Of a stretch of 16,010 bases of DNA, positions 7,696-14,252 are shown in pieces. This stretch comes from DATIBL01 sp035457505 (GTDB lineage Bacteria; Patescibacteriota; Minisyncoccia; Phycocordibacterales; UBA6899), in NCBI GenBank assembly GCA_035457505.1, contig DATIBL010000126.1:1-16010 (forward strand), read 5' to 3'. The notes below the pieces were generated by a model. It worked only from the letters and a program-made list of their open reading frames with translations, made no database searches and was not told where the DNA came from. Both the position numbers and the translations under genes were made by a program. The stretch's first letter is position 1. Every line of letters begins with the position of its first letter.

Positions 7696-8760
7696 ATGAC
7701 CGTCGCTGCCCTTGATGCCGTCAAAGTTCTCGCCCCCGCGACATTCGCGTTTGCGATCGGAATCGCCTTTACCCCTTTCTGGGCCGCCTTTCTGTATCGG
7801 AACAAGCTTTGGAAACGCTCGAGCGTGAAACTTGCAATGGATGGACAGGCCGCGACGATCTCATCGAAGCTGCATAACGACGAGGAACGCAAAACGCCCC
7901 GCATGGGCGGCGTGATCGTGTGGGGAAGCGTCCTTGCGACATCGCTTTTTTTCTTCGGAATCTCTCTGGCGGCCCCGGGATCACTTTTTGAAAAGCTTTC
8001 CTTCCTCTCTCGCTCGCAAACCTGGCTCCCGCTGTTCACGATGGTGCTCGGCGGACTCTGCGGACTCATCGACGACTATCTCGTCTGCCGCGACTCCGGG
8101 ACCTACAAGGGCGGCGGGCTTTCGCTCACGACGCGCCTGGGATTTGTCGCGCTGCTCGGTCTTTTTGGCGGATGGTGGTTCTTCGCAAAGCTTGGCGTCA
8201 CGGCGATCATGCTCCCATTTGCGGGCGAGCTCATCCTCGGATGGCTCATCGTTCCGCTCTTTCTCATCCTCATGATCGGCATCTATTCCGGTGGGATCAT
8301 CGACGGCGTTGACGGACTCTCAGGCGGCGTCTTTTCGATCATTTATGCCGCATACGGCATCATCGCCTTCGTCCAAGGGCAGTATGATCTCGCAGCGTTC
8401 GCTTCGGTGGTTGTCGGGGGACTGCTCGCATTCCTCTGGTTCAACATCCCGCCGGCGCGATTCTTTAATTCTGAAACCGGAACGATGGCACTCACCACTG
8501 CGCTGGTCGTCGTCGCATTCCTCGCCAAGCAGGTCGTCGTTCTCCCGATCATCGCGTTCCTCCTTGTCGTCACAAGTGCATCAAGCCTGATCCAGATCCT
8601 CTCGAAGCGCTATCGGGGAGGGAAGAAGGTCTTTCTGGTCGCACCGCTCCACAATCACTTCCAAGCGCTCGGATGGCCTGCAGCGAAGGTAACCATGCGC
8701 TATTGGGTCCTCGGAACGATCTTCGCGCTGGTCGGTATCATCGTTGCGCTCCTCGGATAG
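7696..8760 (+). CDS. mraY: Phospho-N-acetylmuramoyl-pentapeptide transferase (MraY)
   Basis: A 354-residue multi-pass membrane protein (about ten helices), the normal MraY length. It transfers phospho-MurNAc-pentapeptide from UDP to undecaprenyl phosphate to make lipid I. Visible motifs are TPRMGG, the catalytic pair Asp126-Asp127 in LIDDYL, and IIDGVDGLSGG with Asp203 and Asp206. Two family positions deviate: the segment that is normally MGD-TGS reads NSETGT, putting Glu260 in place of the third metal-binding Asp, and the usual HHH is His-Asn-His at 319-321 (PLHNHF), followed by a typical GWPAAKVTMRYW. The overall match is to MraY, not to WecA/TagO, because of the C-terminal PLHxHF motif. 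It starts 12 bases after the carboxypeptidase stop with no Shine-Dalgarno, and a terminator follows its stop. Confidence 0.92.
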   Translation: MTVAALDAVKVLAPATFAFAIGIAFTPFWAAFLYRNKLWKRSSVKLAMDGQAATISSKLHNDEERKTPRMGGVIVWGSVLATSLFFFGISLAAPGSLFEKLSFLSRSQTWLPLFTMVLGGLCGLIDDYLVCRDSGTYKGGGLSLTTRLGFVALLGLFGGWWFFAKLGVTAIMLPFAGELILGWLIVPLFLILMIGIYSGGIIDGVDGLSGGVFSIIYAAYGIIAFVQGQYDLAAFASVVVGGLLAFLWFNIPPARFFNSETGTMALTTALVVVAFLAKQVVVLPIIAFLLVVTSASSLIQILSKRYRGGKKVFLVAPLHNHFQALGWPAAKVTMRYWVLGTIFALVGIIVALLG

Positions 8761-8793
8761 GAAGCGCTTGGCCCAAATGCTCCCCGAAAACAG

Positions 8794-8823
8794 AAATCCC
8801 CGAGGTTCCGGGGATTTTCTTTC
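8794..8823 (+). terminator. Intrinsic terminator after mraY
   Basis: A perfect 9-bp stem (AAATCCCCG at 8794-8802, CGGGGATTT at 8809-8817) with a 6-base loop is followed by a T-rich tract, TTTTCTTTCT. It lies 33 bases after the mraY stop and probably ends the scpB-carboxypeptidase-mraY transcript. Confidence 0.75.
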
Positions 8824-8851
8824 TGCGCGCGATCCTTCGTTTGTGATAAAA

Positions 8852-8881
8852 AATAAGCCCCCGAGATATCGGGGACTTATT
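8852..8881 (-). terminator. Hairpin with minus-strand T-tract
   Basis: AATAAG (8852-8857) pairs with CTTATT (8876-8881) and CCCCGA (8859-8864) with TCGGGG (8869-8874), with one C-A mismatch and a GATA loop. Read on the minus strand it ends in TTTTTT, so it works best as a terminator for leftward transcription. On the plus strand no T-tract follows. Confidence 0.6.
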
Positions 8882-8885
8882 AAGT

Positions 8886-8906
8886 ATCAGAAGCATTGCT
8901 TCTGAT
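8886..8906. repeat. Perfect 9-bp inverted repeat (hairpin)
   Basis: ATCAGAAGC at 8886-8894 and GCTTCTGAT at 8898-8906 form a perfect stem with a 3-base ATT loop, 4 bases from the adjacent terminator hairpin. It is probably part of the candidate minus-strand RNA. Confidence 0.6.
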
Positions 8907-8991
8907 GTAGGTACTGTACTCCCAAGCAAACTTCTCTGCAAGCAGGGGATACCGTTATGAAATACATGTCGTTCATTTGTCAAATTTCTAA

Positions 8992-9034
8992 GCATTTGCT
9001 CAAGGACCTGGGGAATAACTCGGAAAGCAAATGC
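8992..9034. promoter_or_regulatory. Inverted repeat overlapping the ftsW promoter
   Basis: GCATTTGCT (8992-9000) and AGCAAATGC (9026-9034) are perfect 9-bp inverted half-sites 25 bases apart. The right half ends 2 bases before the -10 box of ftsW and the pair spans the expected -35 area. This could be an operator or form a stem in any transcript crossing it. Confidence 0.4.
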
Positions 9035-9036
9035 GG

Positions 9037-9042
9037 TATAAT
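9037..9042 (+). promoter_or_regulatory. -10 box of ftsW (consensus TATAAT)
   Basis: A perfect TATAAT ends 6 bases before the ATG at 9049, so the transcript should start at or next to the start codon. An in-frame ATG at 9031 overlaps this box and is therefore rejected as the start. No clear -35 is seen. Confidence 0.6.
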
Positions 9043-9048
9043 TCAGCT

Positions 9049-10146
9049 ATGCGAACCGACCGCATCGACCGTCTCTTTCTCGTCGTGTCCGTAGCACTTA
9101 TCGCTATCGGATTTTTTATCTTCCTGTCCGCAGCGTTCGGCGTGCTTGCGCGAAGTGAGGCAAAATTCGAGAACGTGATCCTCAGTCAGGCCCTACTCGG
9201 ACTCGGAGGCGGGACTGCCGCGCTGATCCTGCTTTCACGGATCAAGCTCATCCATCTCAAAAAGAACGCCTTTTGGATCTTTACTGGCGGAATCCTCCTC
9301 TCGGCGCTCGTGTTCGTCCCCGGAGTCGGCTTCGAGCACGGGGGAGCGCGACGATGGATCGATCTCGGGTTCACAACATTCCAGCCTTCCGAATTCCTCA
9401 AATTTGGCTTCGTGGTCTATCTCGCCGCATGGTTTACCTATTTCCGCGGAAAGATCCATCGCGACCTCTTCGGCTTCTATCCGCTCCTCGGCCTACTCGG
9501 AATCACTGGAGCGCTGATCCTTTCGCAACCAGACACCGGAACGTTCCTGATCGCCGCCGCTGCTGGAGTCGGCATGTACCTCGTTATGGGAGGGAAGTGG
9601 CACCACTTCCTTTTGATCGCAATCGCCGGCATCCTCCTCCTCGTTGTCCTCGCCTTCACGAAGCCCTACATCATGGATCGCTTCATGACGCTTTTCCGAC
9701 CGGACGACTTCCAAGGATCGGGATACCAGATCAAGCAATCCCTGATCGCGATCGGCTCCGGAGAAATCACCGGAAAGGGCTGGGGGCAGAGCGTGCAAAA
9801 GTTCAACTATCTTCCCGAGCCGATCGGCGATTCCGTTTTCGCGGTCTATGCGGAAGAACTCGGTTTCATCGGGGCCGTTTTCCTCATCCTTCTCTACGTC
9901 CTTTTCGCCCTCCGCGGACTCTGGATCGCCTCGCATTCTGCCGATCTTTTCAGTGGACTGCTCGCTGTCGGGCTTGTTATACTCATAACTGCACAGTCGT
10001 TCGTCAATATCGGATCCATGCTTGGTTTAGCGCCCTTAACGGGCGTTCCGCTCGTCTTTGTGAGCCATGGCGGAACCGCGCTCTTCATCGCGCTGGCCGA
10101 AGTCGGGATCCTCTTCAATATCTCTAGACACTGTTCACGCATATGA
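9049..10146 (+). CDS. ftsW: FtsW/RodA/SpoVE-family peptidoglycan glycosyltransferase (FtsW-like)
   Basis: A 365-residue polytopic membrane protein (about ten helices) of the SEDS family, which polymerises lipid II into glycan strands with a partner class B PBP. Diagnostic strings are GGARRWIDLGFTTFQPSEFLK, LSQPDTGTFLI, and LPEPIGDSVFAVYAEELGFIG, in which Asp261 matches the essential periplasmic-loop aspartate of the family. The C-terminus TGVPLVFVSHGGTALFIALAEVGIL matches the usual TGVPLPFVSYGG. The position directly before murG favours FtsW over RodA. The start at 9049 fits the TATAAT just upstream. The stop overlaps the murG start as ATGA. No partner PBP2/3 is in the window. Confidence 0.92.
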   Translation: MRTDRIDRLFLVVSVALIAIGFFIFLSAAFGVLARSEAKFENVILSQALLGLGGGTAALILLSRIKLIHLKKNAFWIFTGGILLSALVFVPGVGFEHGGARRWIDLGFTTFQPSEFLKFGFVVYLAAWFTYFRGKIHRDLFGFYPLLGLLGITGALILSQPDTGTFLIAAAAGVGMYLVMGGKWHHFLLIAIAGILLLVVLAFTKPYIMDRFMTLFRPDDFQGSGYQIKQSLIAIGSGEITGKGWGQSVQKFNYLPEPIGDSVFAVYAEELGFIGAVFLILLYVLFALRGLWIASHSADLFSGLLAVGLVILITAQSFVNIGSMLGLAPLTGVPLVFVSHGGTALFIALAEVGILFNISRHCSRI

Positions 10147-11282
10147 AAATACTCTTTACCGGGGGCGGCACAGGGGGGCATTTTTTCCCGATCATCGCGG
10201 TCGTGGAGGGTTTAGAGCGCATTTCCGACCGCGAGCACATCGTAGGACTCGATCTCTACTACATGTCGGATGATCCGTACGATAAGGAGACGCTCTTTAA
10301 GCACAAACTGCGCTACATCGAGGTAAAGACCGGAAAGATCCGCACCTACGCATCCAAAGAGAATTTTTTTGATAAGTTCCGCATCATCGGTGCATGCGTC
10401 GTCGCACTCTGGAAGATGTTCGTCATCTTTCCCGACGTCGTCTTCGGCAAAGGCGGCTATGCGAGTTTCCCGGCCGTTTTCGCTGCGCGTATTCTCCGTA
10501 TTCCGGTCGTGATTCACGAATCCGACATCGTTCCTGGACGGGTCAACAAATGGATCGCTCCCTATGCAACAAAGATCGCGATCTCTTATCCCGAAACCGC
10601 AAAATATCTCCCGCTCAAGGCTCGCGATCGCGCCGCACTCACCGGACAGCCGGTTCGCGCATCCATGCTCGAGGAACCGACAGAGGACCCGATTGCCGCA
10701 CTCGGCCTCGAACCCGATCTTCCGGTGATCCTCGTGATCGGCGGCTCACTCGGCGCAGAGAATATCAACGAAAACCTGATCGACATCATGCCCGATCTTG
10801 TGCAGCGCTATCAGATCATCCATCAGACCGGAGAGAACAACTACGAATGGATGAAAAAGCGCGCAGAGGGAGTCCTCGCCAAAAACCCGCTCGCGGGACG
10901 ATACAATCCGTATCCGTTCCTCGATTCGCGCACGCTCCGTCTTGCAGCAAAAGCTTGTGATCTCGTCGTCTCGCGCGCAGGATCAGCGATCTTCGAGATC
11001 GCGCACTGGCGCAGACCCTCGATCATCATTCCGCTTTCGATCGCGCATGGCGATCATCAGCGCGAGAACGCATACAGCTATGCGCGCACTGGTGCGGCGA
11101 CTGTGATCGAAGAGCAGAACCTCCGTCCGACACTCTTTCTTTCTGTCATCGATAAGCTGATGCAGGACACCGCTCTGCGCCAAAAGATGGCCGAGAGTAC
11201 CTCGACCTTCGCGGTCACGGACGCAGGAGATAAGATCGCGCAGGCGCTCATCAACATCGGTCTCCGCCACGAGCATGAATAA
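10143..11282 (+). CDS. murG: UDP-N-acetylglucosamine--N-acetylmuramyl-(pentapeptide) pyrophosphoryl-undecaprenol GlcNAc transferase
   Basis: A 379-residue GT28 glycosyltransferase of the GT-B fold, slightly longer than typical MurG (about 355-360). The N-terminal glycine loop is FTGGGTGGHFFPIIA (residues 5-19). The acceptor-domain motif is VVFGKGGYASFPAVFAA with HESDIVPGRVN after it; the C-terminal nucleotide-binding domain has GGSLGAENINE, VVSRAGSAIFEIAHWRRPSIIIPL and HGDHQRENAYSYARTGAA, matching the UDP-GlcNAc site. It adds GlcNAc to lipid I to make lipid II at the inner face of the membrane. It is translationally linked to ftsW by a 4-base overlap and to gltX by an 8-base overlap. A helix such as VVALWKMFVIFPDVV is consistent with membrane association. 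Confidence 0.95.
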   Translation: MKILFTGGGTGGHFFPIIAVVEGLERISDREHIVGLDLYYMSDDPYDKETLFKHKLRYIEVKTGKIRTYASKENFFDKFRIIGACVVALWKMFVIFPDVVFGKGGYASFPAVFAARILRIPVVIHESDIVPGRVNKWIAPYATKIAISYPETAKYLPLKARDRAALTGQPVRASMLEEPTEDPIAALGLEPDLPVILVIGGSLGAENINENLIDIMPDLVQRYQIIHQTGENNYEWMKKRAEGVLAKNPLAGRYNPYPFLDSRTLRLAAKACDLVVSRAGSAIFEIAHWRRPSIIIPLSIAHGDHQRENAYSYARTGAATVIEEQNLRPTLFLSVIDKLMQDTALRQKMAESTSTFAVTDAGDKIAQALINIGLRHEHE

Positions 11283-12648
11283 ATTCGATCACGTCGTTAC
11301 CCGCTTCGCTCCGAGTCCGACCGGGCTTCTTCATGGCGGCAACTACCGTACGGCGGTCTTCTCATATCTCTTTGCGCGGCGCACCGGCGGAAAGTTTATT
11401 TTGCGCATCGAGGACACCGACAAGGCGCGATCGAAGAAAGAGTACGAGGACAATATCCTTGAATCATTGCAATGGCTTGGGCTCGAGCATGACGCATTCT
11501 TCCGGCAGAGCGAACGTCTCCCGCGACATGCAATCGCCCTCGAGCGGTTGATCGCCTCTGGCCACGCATATCTCTCGAAGGAAGCGGCGAAGGATGGCTC
11601 CGGCGCTGAGCGCGAGCTCGTGCGTTTCCGCAATCCAAAGAAAGTTGTCACATTCCGCGATCTCGTCAAAGGCGACATCACCATCGACACGAGCGATCTT
11701 GGCGACTTTGTCATCGCACGCACCATGGATGAGCCGCTCTTCCATTTGGCCGTCGTCGTTGATGATGCCGAGATGGGCGTCACGCATATCGTCCGCGGCG
11801 AAGATCACATTGCCAACACACCGAGACAGATCCTGCTTTACGAAGCGCTCGGGTTTCCTATTCCGTCCTATGCGCATCTTCCGCTGGTTCTCGATGCCTC
11901 GCGCCAGAAGCTGTCCAAGCGCCGCGGAGCTCAGCCGCTTACGTACTATCGCGACCTCGGCTATCTTCCCGAAGCGCTTCTCAATTTCCTCGCACTGACC
12001 GGATGGAATCCGGGAACCGAAAAAGAGATCTTCACGCGTGATGAATTGCGCGAAGTGTTTGAGCTTGCGCGCGTCCAAACCAGCCCCGGCATCTTCAATC
12101 CTGAGAAGCTTGAGTGGATCAACAAAGAGCACATGAAGCGCCTCTCGGAAGACGAGCGCCTCTCGCATATGCGTGCGCATCTTCCCGATGCGATCCGCGC
12201 GTTGCCTGAGTTCTCGGAAGAACGCTTCGCGCGCGTTGCCCGCGAACTTTTCGAGCGCATCACGCACTTCGGCGCGATCACGGAGCTTGCGGGTGCCCAC
12301 GAGCTCGACTTCTACTTTGCGATGCCCGAGCTCGACGCGACGCAGCTCATTTGGAAGAAGCTTCGCGAGGAACCCGACGGCGGGGTAGGGAAGACGCGGG
12401 AGCACCTCGAGAAGGTCCTCCCGCTACTTACAGAGCTTCCAGAGGCCTCCTGGAGCGACCCAGAGGCTCTCAAGGCCGCCGTATGGCCCTATGCGGATGC
12501 GAATGGAAGGGGAGACGTTCTTTGGCCGCTCCGCTATGCGCTCTCCTCAAAGGAGCGTTCCCCAGACCCTTTTCAACTGGCATTCATATTCGGCAAAACC
12601 GGATCGATCGCACGGATCGAGCGAGCGATCGCCTCGCTCCATGCGTAA
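11275..12648 (+). CDS. gltX: Glutamyl-tRNA synthetase
   Basis: A 457-residue class I synthetase close to bacterial GluRS length (about 470-490). The N-terminus RFAPSPTGLLHGGNYRTA holds the HIGH-like HGGN; FILRIEDTDKARS follows, then HIVRGEDHIANTPRQILLYEALG and the KMSKS-equivalent KLSKR at 212-216. The C-terminal half is the helical anticodon-binding region. The zinc-binding cysteines found in Escherichia coli GluRS are absent, as in many other bacteria. It charges tRNA-Glu, and in organisms without GlnRS also tRNA-Gln for GatCAB; which applies cannot be told here. It overlaps murG at its start and the M23 gene at its end (8 bases each), an unusual position for a tRNA-charging gene inside a wall cluster. 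Confidence 0.96.
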   Translation: MNKFDHVVTRFAPSPTGLLHGGNYRTAVFSYLFARRTGGKFILRIEDTDKARSKKEYEDNILESLQWLGLEHDAFFRQSERLPRHAIALERLIASGHAYLSKEAAKDGSGAERELVRFRNPKKVVTFRDLVKGDITIDTSDLGDFVIARTMDEPLFHLAVVVDDAEMGVTHIVRGEDHIANTPRQILLYEALGFPIPSYAHLPLVLDASRQKLSKRRGAQPLTYYRDLGYLPEALLNFLALTGWNPGTEKEIFTRDELREVFELARVQTSPGIFNPEKLEWINKEHMKRLSEDERLSHMRAHLPDAIRALPEFSEERFARVARELFERITHFGAITELAGAHELDFYFAMPELDATQLIWKKLREEPDGGVGKTREHLEKVLPLLTELPEASWSDPEALKAAVWPYADANGRGDVLWPLRYALSSKERSPDPFQLAFIFGKTGSIARIERAIASLHA

Positions 12649-13939
12649 TCTTTACCGCCCATCTGACATCATCTGGATCAGTGCTGCAGTCGCGGCGCTT
12701 GCAATCTTTGCGTACCCGACACCAGAGCGTGCGCACGCTGCCGCAAGTCGCTTCGAAGAACTCCAGAGCAATATCACGAACCGCGAAAGCGAAATCAGAC
12801 AGCTCGAACGCGAGATTGAAGAATATCAGACCCGTCTGGAGAACGTCGGGAGCCAGAAGCAGAGTTTGCAATCGACGGTGAACGCACTCGATGTCGCGAG
12901 GCAAAAACTCGCCAAAGAGATCTCGCTCACCGAGCGCAAGATCGATCGCACAGAACTCAACATCGAAGAGATCGAGATCGGCATCCGGGACAAGGAGATC
13001 CGTATTGACCGCGCCGCGCGCGCCATCGGACAAACGCTCCGTAAGATCGACGAAGCCGAAGCGAATACGCTTCTCGAGGCTTTTCTCGGGAGCGATTCGA
13101 TCGCATCGTTCCTCGGAGATATCTCTGAGCTTGCCCGCATGCAGGAAGGAATCCAATCCACGATCGCAACGCTCCGGCGCCTCAAGACCGACCTTTCTGA
13201 TGAGCAGCGCGCATTCGAGAACGAGAAGCGCAAGCTCGTCTCGCTTTCGGATCAGATCCAAGGACAGAAGTCGCTTGCCGATCAGCGCCGAAAAGATCAG
13301 AACGTCTTACTTGCAGAGACCAAGCGCTCTGAAGCCACCTATAAAAAGATCCTCGCCGAATCGATCGCGCGGAAAAAACAGTTCGAGCGAGAGATCGAGG
13401 AATTTGAGGCGCAGCTCCGTGCAGAGATCGATCCGAACTCCATCCCGCGACCAGGCACCAAGGCGCTCGCATTTCCGCTCGACAACGTGCTCATGACGCA
13501 GAAGTTCGGACGCACGATGGATGCCAAGCGCCTCTACACCTCCGGGACCCACAATGGCGTCGACTTCCGTGCGACTCCCGGCACGCCAGTCAAAGCTGCC
13601 GCAGACGGGATCGTGGAGGCCGTTGGCGATACCGACAGAGTTTGCCGCGGTGCATCCTACGGACGCTGGGTCCTGATCCGGCACAAGAACGGCCTTTCGA
13701 CGATCTCCGCCCACCTTGAGCTCGCAAAGGTTCGCGAGGGCCAGAGCGTCCTTATGGGGGATCTGATCGGATACAGCGGTGCGACAGGATACGCGACAGG
13801 CCCGCATCTCCATTTCACGGTACTCGCATCAAGCGCAGTCCAGGTGAGCGATCTTCCGAGCAAGTCATGCCCGAAGGCGGTGTTCCACATCCCGTTCGCT
13901 GCACAGAACGCGTATCTCGATCCTGAGGCATATTTCTAA
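12641..13939 (+). CDS. Secreted coiled-coil M23 (LytM-like) peptidoglycan endopeptidase, EnvC-like
   Basis: The protein has 432 residues from the ATG at 12641, which overlaps the gltX stop by 8 bases; the frame is open 50 codons upstream but inside gltX. Residues about 9-34 are a signal peptide or anchor (IIWISAAVAALAIFA). Residues about 35-270 are a charged heptad-rich coiled coil like that of EnvC and bacterial SPN23/PcsB proteins. The C-terminus is a peptidase M23 domain with all zinc and catalytic positions present: His304 and Asp308 in HNGVDF, His358 in SAHLE, and His389 and His391 in HLHF. Intact residues suggest a real endopeptidase, not just an amidase activator. Two cysteines in the domain (RVCRGAS, SKSCPK) could form a disulfide outside the cell. 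It probably acts in septum splitting or wall remodelling. Confidence 0.93.
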   Translation: MRNLYRPSDIIWISAAVAALAIFAYPTPERAHAAASRFEELQSNITNRESEIRQLEREIEEYQTRLENVGSQKQSLQSTVNALDVARQKLAKEISLTERKIDRTELNIEEIEIGIRDKEIRIDRAARAIGQTLRKIDEAEANTLLEAFLGSDSIASFLGDISELARMQEGIQSTIATLRRLKTDLSDEQRAFENEKRKLVSLSDQIQGQKSLADQRRKDQNVLLAETKRSEATYKKILAESIARKKQFEREIEEFEAQLRAEIDPNSIPRPGTKALAFPLDNVLMTQKFGRTMDAKRLYTSGTHNGVDFRATPGTPVKAAADGIVEAVGDTDRVCRGASYGRWVLIRHKNGLSTISAHLELAKVREGQSVLMGDLIGYSGATGYATGPHLHFTVLASSAVQVSDLPSKSCPKAVFHIPFAAQNAYLDPEAYF

Positions 13940-13959
13940 GCGAGGGGAAGAATTGTTTC

Positions 13960-13990
13960 CGATCTGTTTTTCAGGTCGAACACGTTTTTT
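13960..13990 (+). terminator. Weak terminator after the M23 gene
   Basis: CGATCTG (13960-13966) pairs with CAGGTCG (13972-13978) with one T-G wobble and a TTTTT loop. A run of six T lies 6 bases later (13985-13990). The gap before the T-run makes this weaker than the mraY terminator, but it is the only candidate right after the wall cluster. Confidence 0.4.
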
Positions 13991-14191
13991 GAGATCCGAT
14001 ATTGTGCGACGTAAACGAGATTTCTTGCGGGAGCACCTATACGAAAGAAAAAAGCTTCTTCGGATCAATCAGTGCTCAAGGGAAGCATGAAGTCCGTCGA
14101 TCACATCTCGAGCACGCAGATCAAATCTGCACATGAAGGAGAGTGGGGCCAAATGAAGCGACGCGGAGTCGGCGGAAAAAACGAACAGAAC

Positions 14192-14222
14192 AAAGGCCTT
14201 ATTTCAAGGGCTTTTTCTTTAT
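14192..14222 (+). terminator. Hairpin terminator in the gap
   Basis: AAAGGCCTT (14192-14200) pairs with AAGGGCTTT (14206-14214) with one central G-G mismatch and a 5-base loop, followed by a T-rich tract to 14222. It should end rightward transcription arising from the M23 gene or from within the gap. Confidence 0.6.
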
Positions 14223-14228
14223 TATAGA

Positions 14229-14252
14229 GTCGCAAAAGATATATTGTGCGAC
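14229..14252. promoter_or_regulatory. Operator-like near-palindrome around a TATATT box
   Basis: GTCGCAAAA (14229-14237) and TTGTGCGAC (14244-14252) match as inverted arms at 8 of 9 positions around a GATATA centre. TATATT (14240-14245) inside it resembles a -10 box for the plus strand, 7 bases before a GTG at 14253. A repressor site over a promoter is possible. Confidence 0.3.

Larger units (their letters stand above)
8846..8983 (-). ncRNA. Candidate small RNA, minus strand, between mraY and ftsW
   Basis: On the minus strand a perfect -35 TTGACA (8983-8978) is followed after 18 bases by a -10-like CATAAC (8959-8954), placing a start near 8947. About 60 bases later comes a perfect 9-bp hairpin with a 3-base loop (8886-8906), then a long hairpin (8852-8881) whose minus-strand 3' side runs into six T residues (plus-strand A-tract 8848-8853), a good terminator. 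The roughly 100-base RNA would also fold at its 5' end (GGUA with UACC, CCC with GGG, enclosing CUGC-UU-GCAG). The span given runs from the -35 to the T-tract. I recognise no known family. The promoter-hairpins-terminator order supports it, but there is no conservation evidence. Confidence 0.4.

Noticed and set aside
8738..8995. An 85-codon minus-strand frame across the mraY-ftsW gap
   Set aside because: It runs through two hairpin terminators and the end of mraY and has no recognisable motif; the small RNA reading explains the region better.
11464..12405. A 313-codon minus-strand frame opposite gltX
   Set aside because: Antisense shadow of gltX with skewed charged residues and no family match that I can see.
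12491..12640. A 50-codon N-terminal extension of the M23 gene inside gltX
   Set aside because: The added residues are a gltX shadow, and the ATG at 12641 places a proper signal peptide at the N-terminus.
13940..14230. SRP, RNase P, tmRNA or another tRNA in the gap
   Set aside because: I looked for the conserved cores of these RNAs and for T-loop and CCA patterns and found none.
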